Shown one piece after another: positions 51,541 through 62,783 of a DNA stretch of 64,000 bases (position 1 is the stretch's first letter; each line of letters opens with the position of its first letter). A program made the position numbers and the translations under genes. The stretch is from contig OX352763.1 of the NCBI GenBank assembly GCA_947095585.1, positions 102,899,908 through 102,963,907 of the forward strand, in the 5' to 3' direction. The notes under the pieces are model-generated. The model saw nothing but the letters and a program-made list of their open reading frames with translations. It made no database searches and was not told the origin of the DNA. This DNA is from Nephrocerus scutellatus (Eukaryota; Arthropoda; Insecta; Diptera; Pipunculidae).

Positions 51541-51641
51541 AGTGGGGTTTTCTTTATAAAACTGAAAGCATACTTCCCGGTTCCTAGTAGCCTCTTTGAA
51601 GCTTCAATCATATCAAGCATTTTCTTTCAGTTTGATATATA

Positions 51642-52943
51642 ACGGGTGTTTTTTTAAGAGGTTGCCGATTTTTTTTTTGAATAAAACACATATAAAATTA
51701 TGAAATGACCAAAATTTTTTTTATTTGGTAGATAATTTTTTGGCATTTAACATTTAAACACAATTTCTGGCATATGGCTACCACGACTATTTTTCACAAA
51801 TGTCATTCTGGAGGTCCAATTTTCCAGCACTTTTTCAAGCATTTGAGGGCGTATGTCAGCAATGACACGTTGAATATTGGTTTCCAAAGCGTCAATCGAT
51901 TGAGGTTTATCCACATAAACCAATGACTTCACGTATCCCCACAAAAAGTAATCGAGTGGCGTCAAATCGCACGAACGCGGAGGCCAATTCACCGGACCAT
52001 TTCTCGAAATAATGTGTCGTTGAAAGTTTCTTTCAATAAGTCGATTGTTTCACGTGCTGTATGGCAAGTGGCACCATCTTGTTGAAACCACATTTCATCC
52101 ATATCCATATCTTCAAGATTTGACAACAAAAACTCATTTAACATGGTTCTGTATCGATTTCCATTCACGGTAACGCGTCGTCCTTCCTCATTTTTAAAGA
52201 AATATGGACCGATGATCCCACCAGCCCATAGACCGCACCAAACAGTACATTTATCAGGATGCATTGGTAATTCTTGAACGGCGTGTGGATTATCTTTGCT
52301 CCAAATGCGACAATTTTGTTTGTTGACGTATCCATTTAACAAAAAATGCGCCTCATCACTGAAGAGAATTTTACGGTAAAAAAATGGATCTTCGTTCAAT
52401 TGATTTAACGACCAATCACTGAATTCACGGCGCAAACGATGGTCGTGTGGCTTTAATTCTTGCACCAATTGAATTTTGTATGGCACCAAACCCAAATCTT
52501 TACGTAAAATTTTCCATAAAGTCGATGGACAAAGTCCAATTTGCTGAGCACGACGACGAATCGATAAATTGTCGTTTTCTTCGACACTGGCCTCAACGAC
52601 AGCAATATTTTCTTCTGTACGAACTCTTCTCATTCTTGTCGGTGGCTTGGCATCCAAAAGAGTGAATGTAGACCGAAATTTGGTAATTACGTTCTTTATG
52701 GTGGTCTCTGACGGACGATTATGTGCACCATAAAATTCACGAAGTGCTCTATAAACATTTTTAATTGAACACTGATTTTGAAAATAAATTTCCACGATTT
52801 GAAAACGTTGTTCTGGAGTTAACCTATTCATAATGATTTGCCAAACAATACTGAGTAGAAATGCCACTTTGAGCTGTCAAAACAACTGTCATAAAATAAA
52901 ACGACATCTATCGGAAAAACAAACCTCCTAAAAAAACACCCTT
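51642..52943 (-). mobile_element. Tc1/mariner-superfamily transposon, full length (1302 bp)
   Basis: Ends ACGGGTGTTTTTTTAAGAGG and, inward on the minus strand, AAGGGTGTTTTTTTAGGAGG, are flanked by TA (51640-51641 and 52944-52945). It contains one transposase gene. It is the parent sequence of the two MITEs at 7.47-8.08 kb: about 150 bases at each end are shared. Confidence 0.9.
51747..52831 (-). pseudogene. Mariner transposase with one frameshift
   Basis: From ATG 52831 (MNRLTPEQRFQIVEIYFQNQ) the protein has an N-terminal HTH pair (PSETTIKNVITKFRSTFTLL and GLCPSTLWKILRKDLGLVPY), then KILFSDEAHFLLNGYVNKQN (first catalytic Asp), MWFQQDGATCHTARETIDLL (second) and, in the next frame, WPPRSCDLTPLDYFLWGYVK (third). 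A one-base loss at about 52010 shifts the frame between the second and third Asp. Otherwise the 361 codon gene is open to the stop at 51747. Roughly 36 residues separate the last two Asp, more than the 34 of classical mariners. Confidence 0.85.
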
Positions 52944-52945
52944 TA

Positions 52946-53465
52946 ATAATCGGGATATGAAAATTGGGCCCTAAAAATCTCACAAAATTTCAGCCCTCTA
53001 TATGTCGTGCGAAAGGTGGTTTAAAAGAAGCTCAAAAAACGAGAAAATGGCGACATTTTCAACCATTACACGCGCCACATGCGAATGGCGTCACGCATCA
53101 GACGCGAAAAATGTTATTTGGAACTTATACACTAAAAAAATTTCAGCGCACTAGCTCGTGTGGAAGGTGGTTAAAAAGGACCTCAAAGTAGTCGAAATTA
53201 CAGACAAGAAAGGGGCCAAGTCAAGTTAAATAACCATTCAAATTGCACCCGAGGAAATAGGACACGTCGCAGCTGCGGATACAATTAGTTACGAGTATTT
53301 TTTAGTGTTGTTTTTACGTGCGCATCCGATTAACTAGATGCGATGTCAACATTTGTTCACTGAAGGAATTGCCATATGTCGCAACCAAACAGCGGTGCTC
53401 ACACTTCCAGAGCAAGCGAACATTGTATTTCTTAAACTCGTTTTTAAAACCAATTTAAAATAACA
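52946..53465. other. Spacer, no gene seen
   Basis: Two related segments (CACTAAAAAAATTTCAGCGC at 53129 and CTCACAAAATTTCAGCCCTC at 52978, each followed by GTG(C/T)GAAAGGTGGTT-like sequence) suggest a short diverged tandem repeat. No frame is supported. Confidence 0.4.
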
Positions 53466-53494
53466 AAAGATTTTTAACTCTAGTGAATATCGGT

Positions 53495-55130
53495 TTATTT
53501 AATTGGCACATAAAAAGTAGCAAATAGTGCATATGTAAATCCATCTCGGCTTCTTATGATCTCTTCTATTAATTTGATCAGACAGTTAGGTGGATCTTTT
53601 GTTGCATAAAATTCTCTGAGTGATGATACAGTAAATCCTTTAGATTGGGTGGTTACCACCAAGCTTGGACCATTATACAGTGACTTGAAAACAATTCCTT
53701 CCTTCAACTTTATTATGTGTTGATCTAATAATCCTGGAGGGGTCTCCGTTTGATTCATGGTCGTGGGCAGTTCGGCAAAGGAATCTTGCGTTTTTTGCGG
53801 TGTTGTAATGTCATCAGATGTGCTGGGTTTGTCAGTTTTTGGAGATGTTTCGGGTGTGGAACTACATCGAAGGAAAATTTTCGAGTCACTTTCACAGCAT
53901 AGGTGAAGAACTTCTTGATTAAGTACGGCATTATAATGAGTCACAACCCGTCCGATCATTTCTTTGATGTCAGTAATTGAGTATTTTCCCATTTCATGTC
54001 CGAAATCGATGTGTAATTCTCTCTCTACCGTGTGAAATAAGATAGGGACTTTGAGACTCATCATCACCAGATGTTTCTATTTTCTCAGTTTGTTTGTTTT
54101 CTTGACGTGTACGGAGTGTTTTTTCCTTATCTCCATCTTCATTCAATTCGGAATCATGATCATCGTAATTCTGTGATGGAGGATAGCGAGCATCGGTGCC
54201 CATACCAGATTCTTCATTTCTATAGCCATGATTCAAAATAATTCCTTCCTTTAACTTCAATGTGTGTTGAACCGTTTGATTTATGGTCGCGGGCGGTGCG
54301 GCAAAGGAATCTTGAGTCTTTTGATGTGTTATAATGCCACCAGATGTGCTGGGTTTATCAGTCTTTGGAGATGTTTCGGGTGTAGAACTACATTGAAGGG
54401 ACATTTTCGAGTCACTTTCACTGCATAGTTGAAGAACTTCTTGACCAAGTACGGCCTTATAATGAGTCACAACACGACCGATGATTTCTTTGATGTCAGT
54501 AATTGAGTATTTTCCCATTTCATGTCCGAAATCGATGTGTAATTCTCTCTCTACCGTGTGAAATAAGATAGGGACTTTGTGTTTAGGACTTTGAGACTCA
54601 TCATTAACGGATGTTTCTATTTTCTCAGTTTGTTTGTTTTCTTGACGTGTACGGAGAGTTTTTCCCTTGCCTTCATCTTCATTAAATTTTAAATCCTGAT
54701 CATCATAATTCTGTAATGGCGGATAGCGAGCATCGGTGCCCGTACCAGATTCTTTCTCTCCATACCCATCGCAACCAGTTAATTTAACCGCTCCGTAAAC
54801 GTTAAAATCGCCCTTGAAGGCGATTAACCGTGGCGGTCGCTCTTGCCGCACTTGAATAATGTTCGGTGGATAAGTTACTGCCGATGCACTTTTGGTTGGC
54901 TCCCGTTCGAGCTCCATTATTCTAGCGCGCAGCTTTGCCAACGAAGCGTGGTATTTATCCTCAATCAGACCCAGGTATTCGTTATGCTCTTGTATGCTCT
55001 CCTTGTCAGCTGCCTGCTCTACTAATTTCATATGCTCACTCAGCATCTTTTCGAAAGTGGATTCAGCTGCCGCTGCCTTTGTCTTCAACAAGGATGCGTC
55101 TGCTGCAGCAAATTCCAGACATCTCCTATT
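53495..55130 (-). pseudogene. Unrecognised gag-like protein gene with an internal tandem duplication
   Basis: The minus-strand frame is open from about 55130 to 53994 and continues in another frame from 54067 to 53495. N-terminal 90 residues form a coiled coil (KAAAAESTFEKMLSEHMKLV; ALRARIMELERE-like), and RPPRLIAFKGDFNVYG resembles the matrix-to-capsid linker of BEL-type Gag. A roughly 530 bp module (SGTGTDARYPPLQNYDD ... HTVERELHIDFGHEMGKYSI ... STPETSPKTDKPSTS) is present twice. The C-terminus (GFTVSSLREFYATKDPPNCL) could be BEN-like, but weakly. A 14 base deletion between GACTTTG repeats near 54054 breaks the frame. The codon labelled as start at 55091 is TTG; no ATG start is evident. Confidence 0.55.
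53700..54725. repeat. Internal duplication of about 525-540 bp in the unrecognised gene
   Basis: GGATAGCGAGCATCGGTGCC is at 54720 and 54181. TCTTTGATGTCAGTAATTGA is at 54488 and 53963. The offsets of 540 and 525 differ because of small indels. Identity is high at the nucleotide level, so the duplication is fairly young. Confidence 0.85.
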
Positions 55131-56121
55131 TTCTCTTCTCTATCCTTAAAGCACACACGGTGCGAACCCTATTACGCGTGCGCAAATTATAAAAAAATAT
55201 ACACACAATCTTTTATTTAATGATATTTCAGACTTTTTCTTGTTTTTCATATAAAAAATTATATTTATTAACCTGATATTTCGGTTCTTTGCACCATTTT
55301 CAGCGACCAAAAATATGTTTTTTATTTGTTTGTATAATTTTTTTATATTATTTCAGATAACTGCAGACGAACGTTGTGTGAATCGAACCGCTCTTCTGAA
55401 TCTATGCTTAGTGGCTCTTTCATGAGAATTTTTAATAAGCAACTTTCAACTGGGTGTTTTTTAATTGTTTCTTTATGTTACAAACCACAAAAACCACATA
55501 AAAAGTTGCTTTAGTCAATGTACTAAAAAACTCACCCAATTGAAGTCCCTTAAACAGCATTTTCAAGCACACGCCGGCATCACTGGCTGATCCGCAATGA
55601 CTGGAGATACACGGTTAGTAAAAAATCATCACAGAAATGCGATGAGAGGCACTAATCTACCAGCTCAACAAAATGCACGATGTCCTCAAATTTAAATGTG
55701 ACAAGCCTCAGTTACGAGATTACGAGGAGCAAAGTTGACAACCATTTCTTGATGTTGGAATGCTCAATTAATCACATAAGACATGTATATAAAAATTATT
55801 GCTTTATCAACATTAAGACAATTAGGTTTTATCAAGTATCAGGAAATCATCTCTCTACTCGTCATTCAGAAAACAAACGTCCACCACCAAAATGGCCGAA
55901 ACTATCAGGCAATAACGATGAACGGTCAGACAATAACAATGACCTCACGACACAACACTTAACGGTGCAATGTATGAAGAAATTTATTTATTTTCTTGTT
56001 TTTTAGATTTTTATAAAAAATGCACAATGTTTGTTTTTGTAGGTGATCGGCAACAAAAAGAAAGAAAGACATGCTGCTCCTGCATCATTAGTTATTGGTA
56101 GTAATGGATGTCGCGACGTTC
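55131..56121. other. Flank of the unrecognised gene, no gene seen
   Basis: 55190-55360 is AT-rich. 55680-56006 has a plus-strand frame without recognisable features (starts MSSNLNVTSLSYEI). 55460-55530 includes AACTTTTTAT and CAACTGGGTG-type short inverted pieces. Confidence 0.4.
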
Positions 56122-56817
56122 TTGGTGGCATTAACAAAGGAAGTTGAAGTGCATCTAACACAGCACCAACTGAATAATGAACAACATAGTTCCGTCCGAA
56201 TTAAACAAGGATTCAAATAGCATATGCAACAACAGAAACTGCAGCAGTTTATACAAACTCAGAAATAGGTTTAACCGACCTGGAGCAGCTACAACAACAA
56301 CAACAACACCATTATTTAAGCAGCTAAATTACCAACAACAAAATCAATATCAATTGGTGACATTAACGAAGGAAGTTGAAGTGCATCTAACACAGCACCA
56401 ACTGAATAATGAACAGCATAGTTCCGTCCGAATTAAACAAGGATTCAAATAGCATATGCAACAACAGAAACTGCAGCAGTTTATACAAACTCAGCAATAG
56501 GTTTAACCGACCTGGAGCAGCTACAACAACAACAACAACACCATTATTTAAGCAGCTAAATTACCAACAACAAAATCAATATCAATTGGTGACATTAACG
56601 AAGGAAGTTGAAGTGCATCTAACACAGCACCAACTGAATAATGAACAACATAGTTCCGTCCGAATTAAACAAGGATTCAAATAGCATATGCAACAACAGA
56701 AACTGCAGCAGTTTATACAAACTCAGAAATAGGTTTAACCGACCTGGAGCAGCTACAACAACAACAACAACACCATTATTTAAGCAGCTAAATTACCAAC
56801 AACAAAATCAATATCAA
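56122..56817. repeat. Satellite-like tandem array, three units of 232 bp
   Basis: Units 56122-56353, 56354-56585 and 56586-56817 are nearly identical (substitutions such as AACAACATAG/AACAGCATAG). Each contains CAACAACAACAACAACACC and Gln-coding CAACAACAG stretches. Because 232 is not a multiple of 3, a protein-coding array is unlikely; the open frames in each unit stop at the same TAG. Confidence 0.9.
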
Positions 56818-57567
56818 TATCAAGAATACATGTATCATAAGCACACAGACTTATGAACAACAACAAGATTATCTTCAAAAATGTTACAGCTGCGGTGTCA
56901 TGTCTATAAAATCAACTGAACGAGCATATTTTCTACAAACATCCCGAACGAAGATTCATACAGGTATTCTTAGATAATAAGTCAGTGTCAGCAAATTTAT
57001 TAAATACCACAAGAAACATACCAATTCAATACATAGTTAATTGAACTATGGAAAAGGAGTGCAACTATAAGATAATTGCATATTTAATTTCAAATATGGT
57101 AATAGTAGTGAGTGGTAATAGGAAAAGTAGAAAAACCACTTCACCACAGTATAGAATTTATATTTTTTTATTATGTTTTAAAAATTTATTTATTGCAAAC
57201 TGATTTCAGATATTTATCCAAACCTTGTTTTTTGTACTTCTCCTCTTGAAATATCCGTATTCGGTATTATTTCACCGATTTGACCCATTATTGCAGGAAG
57301 GTTATTGCCTACGCTATAGATACAACATTAAAAACATAATTTACAAAACACGTAAAAATATATTAAAGTTATCGGGTGTACGTTTTAGCGAAATGTAAAC
57401 TAAAAAAAATTCCTTTGGACAAAAGCGAAATCAAACATAAATAGTTTATCGCCATCATGAGTGTCCTAATAGAAATGCTAATTTAAATTAATGACATGTT
57501 ATGTGGTTGGTAATTGTATGCCTACCGACTCAGATGCAAATTAATTTCTTGTTTATGAGTTCCTTCC
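56818..57567. other. Spacer, no gene seen
   Basis: AT-rich. 56850-56960 contains short frames only. Confidence 0.5.
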
Positions 57568-57846
57568 GTGGGAGCCGTGGCTCAGTGGTAATGCACATGG
57601 CTGCTGCGCAGGAGGTTCAGGTTCGAATCCCAGCAACACCAAAAGTATTTTTCACGGTGTCCCACCTTTCGCGAATGGGTGACAAACGTTCCGAGAGTAA
57701 TTAAATATCTTGTCACGGAAAGCTTCTCAATTCGCCGTTCGGATCCGGCCTTAAATTGTAGGTTCCTTCCATTTGTGTCCAAAAATTAACATGTGCAGCA
57801 CAAATGGTCGCGAGAAGTTAGGCCTTGGACCGCAATGGTCTGTCCA
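57568..57846 (+). mobile_element. tRNA-derived SINE, copy 2
   Basis: GGGAGCCGTGGCTCAGTGGT (A-box like) and GGTTCGAATCCC (B box) head the copy. It matches the SINE at 50.3 kb through GGATCCGGCCTTAAATTGTA and CCTTGGACCGCAATGGTCTG, with a six base insertion in the middle. The 3' tail is short and no target duplication is clear. Confidence 0.85.
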
Positions 57847-58500
57847 ATAATAAAACGCGTAACTGTGGAAACCCAAAAATAATTTACGTCTGCAAAAACT
57901 CCTTAATAAGAAAGAGTCATATCTTTGTGTCAGATCTTCCATCTTGTTGTTGTTCGTTGCTTTCACAAGTCTATGTAGATTTCTAAATGACCGCTCAATG
58001 AGCGTCATGACATTTGTCGCATTAGATCGTTTCGCGAATGGCTGACTTTGACGGGAACACCATTTTTATTATATAGTTATATATAGTTGTTTGGTAATCA
58101 TAACTGCTTCACCACTTCATTTTCAATTAATTTTATTTAAAAAGAACAAACTAATAATAGTTAGTTGCCATTGTGTACTTTAAAGTAATATTCAAATTCT
58201 ATACAGCAGGCGGTGGCCAGACTTTTTTTAATGAAGATCGATCAAATCGGAAAATACAATGAAAATACTATAAGTATACATAAAATTTTACGCAATATAA
58301 ATTTATAATTTATTCAGTTCATAAATATTACAAAATATTAGTGAATTTAATATATGGCCTTAGAAGTTGACGCATGGCATTGCATGTGCTGTCAACAAGC
58401 TGGTCAAACGATGGCATCTAATTGGTCACTGCTAAGTGTGCTAAGTGAATGTTCATCTTTAAGTGTGCTACGGTATTTACATTTAACAAAATGCCCATTT
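57847..58500. other. Spacer, no gene seen
   Basis: AT-rich with no supported frame. Confidence 0.45.
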
Positions 58501-59215
58501 ACATAATTAAGTGAAGCGTAAACAAAATTGCAAAGCAATAGCTCTTAAGCAGGTCAACCCCAATAACTTTTTTCAGAAACTCTTGCTCTTATAAAAATAT
58601 CTGAAGCGCTGTAATTTCATTTTCTGTTTTTGATGAATTAATATCTACAAGTAGCTATTTTTCAAGATATTTATTCAACCCCCTCACTTCCGAAAGGGAA
58701 TAATAACATAAACAACGGAATTAGTTTGATCTAATTCTATGATATCTTGATAACGGTGTACAAACTCATTGATAATTTTTTCAATTTCTGCAATATAACC
58801 ATCAAATATCATTATATTAACATTCAGCTCTTTTATTTGCGTCTCAACTTAGAAAGTTTTTTAAATCTTTGCTGACAACTGTGATTTCAAAAGTAATAGT
58901 ATTAATTTGAAGCCATTAATTAATGGAACTTAGCAATTCAGTAATAGTTCTGTTTTTTCCTTTAAGATTAAGTTTATTCAGTTGAGTTGTAACATCTGCT
59001 AAAAAAGCTTAATTTTGAAGCCGGTTTCCGATTCAATAATTCCCCCTGACCTCAAAAATTGCGAAATTTCTGATAGTAATTCTTGTAATCTTTTACGATG
59101 CTGCTAATTCATTTCCAGATGTCGCTGTAAGCTTCTTGAACGTATTGGATTAACTATTTTCAAAGCAATATCCTTTACCTCTATTCTATTATTTTCAACA
59201 TTTTTATCCATAACG
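58500..59215 (-). pseudogene. hAT-type transposase relic (C-terminal part)
   Basis: Minus-strand frames, each broken, read DKNVENNRIEVKDIALKIV, QELLSEISQFLRSGGIIESE, then SQLSAKI and TQIKELNVNIMIFDGYIAEI, EKIINEFVHRYQD. The order and character resemble the ZBED/GTF2I-repeat-like hAT transposases: alternating helical blocks before the dimerisation domain. Stops occur about every 20-40 codons. The DDE residues are not visible. Confidence 0.5.
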
Positions 59216-59330
59216 CGTGCTGTAGTCACATATTAGTCCTAAATTCCGAGTTTCATACGAATCCCTTGAGCAATGGCTTGGTTCCAAAAATCCCAGACCC
59301 TATTGGCCAGATCCCAGAATAATCCACAGA
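59215..59330. repeat. Single unit related to the 38.6-39.1 kb tandem repeat
   Basis: TAGTCACATATTAGTCCTAA, AGTTTCATACGAATCCCTTGAGCAATGGC-like sequence and CCAGACCCTATTGGCCAGAT follow the same order as the 38.6-39.1 kb units. Confidence 0.6.
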
Positions 59331-60318
59331 CAAACAAACATAACATTGCGACTGTTATTCGCGAGATAGGCGCCGAAATGAGCTGATATATAATACAATG
59401 AACTTTGTTTCCTAGTCTGGGAAGTGATCATTTGTTCGACAAAGAGCCCGTCATGTCGGGTGCACCATTTGTTGTTATACTTAGAAGTTTATATAATGGA
59501 AGTGGTAATTTTTCCAAAAATTTAATGAACAGGAGTAAGGAGCTGGTGTTGGTTGCCACCTTTTATTTTATTTTAAAGAGCGGTTCCGGTATCGGGATGC
59601 TCTTGCTCTTGCCAGCTCGCTAGTTTGTTGGAGGGGGGTGCTTGATTCTAGCTCGCTCGACTGTCATTACCATAAAAATTGCGTGTAATGGTTTCGGGGT
59701 AGCAGTAGGGAAGGGGAAGAATAAATTAGCGAAGATAGAAGAGGAAAAAAACACCCGAAATGAAAGCTTACTTGTAATGGTAGCCATGATTCCCCTCGAC
59801 AAAAGTACAGTAGGGTTCTTCAAAATATTAAATATCAAATATAAGAAAGTCCAAAAATCCCAAGAATTTCTTTCTTATTTCCGTACAACTGATATAAGAA
59901 AATAAATACTTCTCGTAGAAATCATATGCCAAACCGTCGCCGGCAAACTTGTACATGAAATTTTTTGACGTTTCTTGTATCCTCCATTTTTCGTCACCCA
60001 CAGTGGTCGCATCTGCTCACGAACTGAATGTTACAGCACACAATTAGGCGCCGTTTCCACGTCAAATAACCATAATGCTACAATCAAATAATTTGCTTGT
60101 GTGAGTAAAATTATGGAGTTATCGCTATAAAAAAAAATCCATAGTAAAAATTAAATAAAATGCATCTGTATCATAGGGTAATATGGATTCTATTGGTAGT
60201 ACATTAGTTGTGGTTTGTTCATAATTTCGGTGATCACAGTTAACTAATATATACTCGTATGTTCTAAATTTTCTCTTCCTCTTAGAACTACCTGTAGAAG
60301 AGCTAATTCCCACATCTT
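59331..60318. other. Spacer, no gene seen
   Basis: 59580-59780 has mixed composition with a purine-rich stretch (GGAAGGGGAAGAATAAATTA). Frames on both strands are short and unsupported. Confidence 0.45.
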
Positions 60319-60930
60319 TCAGAATTGCTTCCCTCGTTTTGCCGCTTCCAATTGTACTTGAACGATTGACGTTCGATCTAACAAAATGTCTGATAGCTCC
60401 CTTTAATATATAAATGAGTTTATATAAAAAAAGTTGATGGTTAGAATACAGAATAAACCTACATGTGGACATGTGGCCATATCGCTGCCTGTTTTTTTAT
60501 TATGGAGCATTTTGATTTTAAATGCCCTCTCCAAACTCTTCCACTTCCCTTCAATTTCATTTCCCAAAGCCTCCGCTTAGTCTTTAGCTCAACGTTTTTA
60601 CCCAATTTCGGGTGCACTTCTTTATAAATGTTAATAAGAAGTTGGCATTCACTCTCTAGCCAAACCGCTTTCTGATTCTCTTCCTGTGCTTGTGCAGAAG
60701 TAGAAGCTATTGGTACGAAATTTTCATCCTCTAAAGCACCGCTGAAGGATTGTTCCAATACTTGCTTGCACAATTCTTGGTCTAAAATAAATGAAATGAA
60801 AATGAACGTAAAATGTGCTTAATAAACATTAATAATATACTTACTGTTTTCCAAATTATGGCATAAATTAGGGGAGCATTGCACAACCACAGATTGCCCT
60901 TTTTCAGAAACAATTTCAAGTTTTTCCATT
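60319..60930 (-). CDS. Three-exon Myb/SANT-like DNA-binding protein gene
   Basis: Exon 1 (60930-60845) starts MEKLEIVSEK. Exon 2 (60781-60463), after TTTTAG, reads DENFVPIASTSAQAQEENQK, AVWLESECQLLINIYKEVHP and ELKTKRRLWEMKLKGSGRVW. Exon 3 (60400-60319), after TATTAAAG, reads ELSDILLDRTSIVQVQLEAA and a stop. The Trp...Leu...Tyr spacing and the Arg-Arg-Leu-Trp segment are those of trihelix-type Myb/SANT domains. Splice phases join exons 2 and 3. A run of six A in exon 1 puts it one base out of frame. This may be the DNA-binding partner of a DNA transposon or a domesticated derivative. Confidence 0.55.
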
Positions 60931-61135
60931 TTGTAAAAACTTTTAACTGCAAATATCACGAGTAGAAAAAATCAAATAAGCTATGACAGTTGGTTTTGAA
61001 ATTTCTCACAAATCTGTTCTTTGTCAAGAGTAGGTGCAGAAAAACTCCTCAGAACAGAGGCATTGAACAAAAAGTAGAACAAACTCCGACAGAAATTTTT
61101 CTCATTGAACACGAAAACCTGATATTTTTCTGCTC
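60931..61135. other. Short spacer, no gene seen
   Basis: Nothing recognised. Confidence 0.4.
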
Positions 61136-61139
61136 TTAA

Positions 61140-61800
61140 CTGTTCGGAATAATGTGGAATGTGATTTTCACTATTTTTGCGAGTAGCGCCGCGTATATAA
61201 CTGCGAGTGTCTCCAGTTCAAAGTTGTGGCACTTATATCTCTTCGATAAATGAAAATTTTCATCAGCCTTTCTCTGCATCAATATTGCACCAACACCCAC
61301 CCAAAGAGCTAGCGTCGCAATGCAGCTTTGTCTCATCTTTGGGATTATATAGCGCTAATATCGGATCCACCAAAAGCTTTTGTTTTTCAAAACAGAGGAG
61401 TTCTTCTTCTCCAAAACTTAAAAGTAGAGTCATTTCTTTTTGGTTTATACAACGGTTGCGTAATTTGTGCAAATCCTTCTACAAATTTCCTAAAGTATGA
61501 GCACAAACCCAGGAATAGGAGTGGGAAAATTTGTTTATTAACCAACCCGTCTAATAAATCCTCTATTAATGGGAGCGGATAAGTATCTCTTAACGTGATG
61601 TTATTCAGTACGCGATAATCTACGCACAGTCTATTATCGCCTGTTTTCTTTTTTACCAACACAATAGGACTGGAATATTCAGATCTACTTGGTCTGATGA
61701 TCCTTTTCTTCAACAACTCGTCTAATATGCCCTGAACCTGCTCCTTTTTAAAATATGACAGCCTACGCGTTTCGTTGATCAACATTAATTTCATCTCACA
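61140..61800 (-). pseudogene. Reverse transcriptase and RNase H of a gypsy-type element (fragment)
   Basis: 61794-61560 encodes RRLSYFKKEQVQGILDELLK, RIIRPSRSEYSSPIVLVKKK and NRLCVDYRVLNNITLRDTYP (RT N-terminal blocks). It then skips the catalytic YxDD block by deletion and continues with FLGLCSYFRKFVEGFAQITQ, PLYKPKR (connection region). 61472-61136 shows RNase H-like pieces (DETKLHCDASSLGGCWCNID; FELETLAVIYAALLAKIVKI). Without the catalytic block it is inactive. It differs from G1, E1 and E2. Confidence 0.7.
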
Positions 61801-62160
61801 TGTTACCTAGGGAACTTCGGGACGCTTGCAATTCAGGTAGCTTTCATAAAATAACTCACCCAATTTATTTTTATCAACAAAATGTGATTTATTGTCTCAT
61901 TGATTTATTTTATAAATAAAGACTCAAACACTTTAATTTTATTAAACTTTTTATTTCTTATAACTTTTATATACGACACGTCTTTATTCATTATACACTC
62001 TTTTTGTTCTTTTATCTCTATCTTCATCAGATAAATATTTCATCTTTGGTGTTTTTATTTTGCTCATACGATACAATTTTCATTACCAAATAAGCTAAAT
62101 AAGCTATTTACCAAAAACAATAAGTGGGCTTTTATTAATGCCAAAAGGATTACATTTGTC
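61801..62160. other. AT-rich spacer, no gene seen
   Basis: Nothing recognised. It may be decayed gag-pol sequence between the zinc knuckle and RT fragments. Confidence 0.4.
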
Positions 62161-62179
62161 ATTATAATGTTTAATTAAA

Positions 62180-62460
62180 ATTGGTGGGCCATTCATGGGC
62201 CATGTGTCCCAAAACGTTGCAGTTATAGCATCTAATGGGGTTGGTGCTTCGTGCGGAAGCACTGCATCCTTGCATGTGATCGCAAATACGTATCGGGTAT
62301 TCCGTCAATTATGCATTCGATTAGTTCGCCATCTTCCATCGATATTTTGTTAGCTTGGATGGTTTTTTCGTGGTGGAAGTACTCCTAAAAAACCTCCAAC
62401 AATGCCCGAAACGGATGCTTCCATCCCGCACGCAGCAATATTAATAACGGTGAAGTAAAA
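62180..62460 (-). pseudogene. gag zinc-knuckle fragment of the same gypsy-type element
   Basis: The minus strand reads NPIRCYNCNVLGHMAHEW, a CCHC knuckle whose last Cys is Trp, in a broken frame. Upstream frames are Arg-rich. It lies about 400 bases upstream of the RT fragment on the same strand, in the right order for gag then pol. Confidence 0.5.
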
Positions 62461-62469
62461 AGTAAGAAG

Positions 62470-62770
62470 TGTGGGCGCCGTGGCTCAGTCGATAATAGCA
62501 TGTTTTGCTGAGCAGGGGGTTCGTGGTTCGAATCCCAGCAACACCAAAGTATTTTTCACGGTTTCCCACCTCTGGCGAAAGTTTGACAAACGTCCGAGAG
62601 TAATAACTTGTCACTGAAAGCTTCTCAAATAGCCGTTCGGATCCGGCATTAAATTATAGGTCCCTCCATTTGTGTGCAAAAATATGCATGCTCAACACAA
62701 AATGGTTGCGAGAAGTCAGGCCTTGGACCGCGCATGGTCTGTCTGTCGCGCCGATATTATTATTATTATT
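62470..62770 (+). mobile_element. tRNA-derived SINE, copy 3, with 13 bp target duplication
   Basis: GGGCGCCGTGGCTCAGTCGA and GGTTCGAATCCC head the copy, which ends in TATTATTATTATT. AAAAAGTAAGAAG flanks it at 62457-62469 and 62771-62783. Confidence 0.9.
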
Positions 62771-62783
62771 AAAAAGTAAGAAG

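Larger units (their letters stand above)
49213..51640 (-). mobile_element. CR1-like LINE, copy 3 (with two internal insertions)
   Basis: T-rich tail at 49211-49242, then CACGCTCAAAGGTTAAAACC as in copy 1. 49938-50316 and 50606-51070 match copy 1 closely, and 51070-51640 extends further 5' than copy 1 into the RT N-terminus and the preceding linker. 49370-49937 replaces about 200 bases of the copy 1 sequence, and a SINE sits at 50320-50605. The mariner at 51642 abuts its upper end. Confidence 0.8.

Noticed and set aside
53495..53640. Firm BEN domain in the 53.5 kb gene
   Set aside because: The resemblance is limited to a short helix pattern. Without a profile search it is too weak to call.
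56177..56856. Three repeated plus-strand ORFs of about 90 codons as a protein family
   Set aside because: They are the same frame of the 232 bp repeat. Unit length is not a multiple of three and each stops at the same TAG.
57568..57680. tRNA gene
   Set aside because: A- and B-box-like sequences are present, but the rest does not fold as a tRNA, and the same head recurs in three SINE copies with tails and target duplications.
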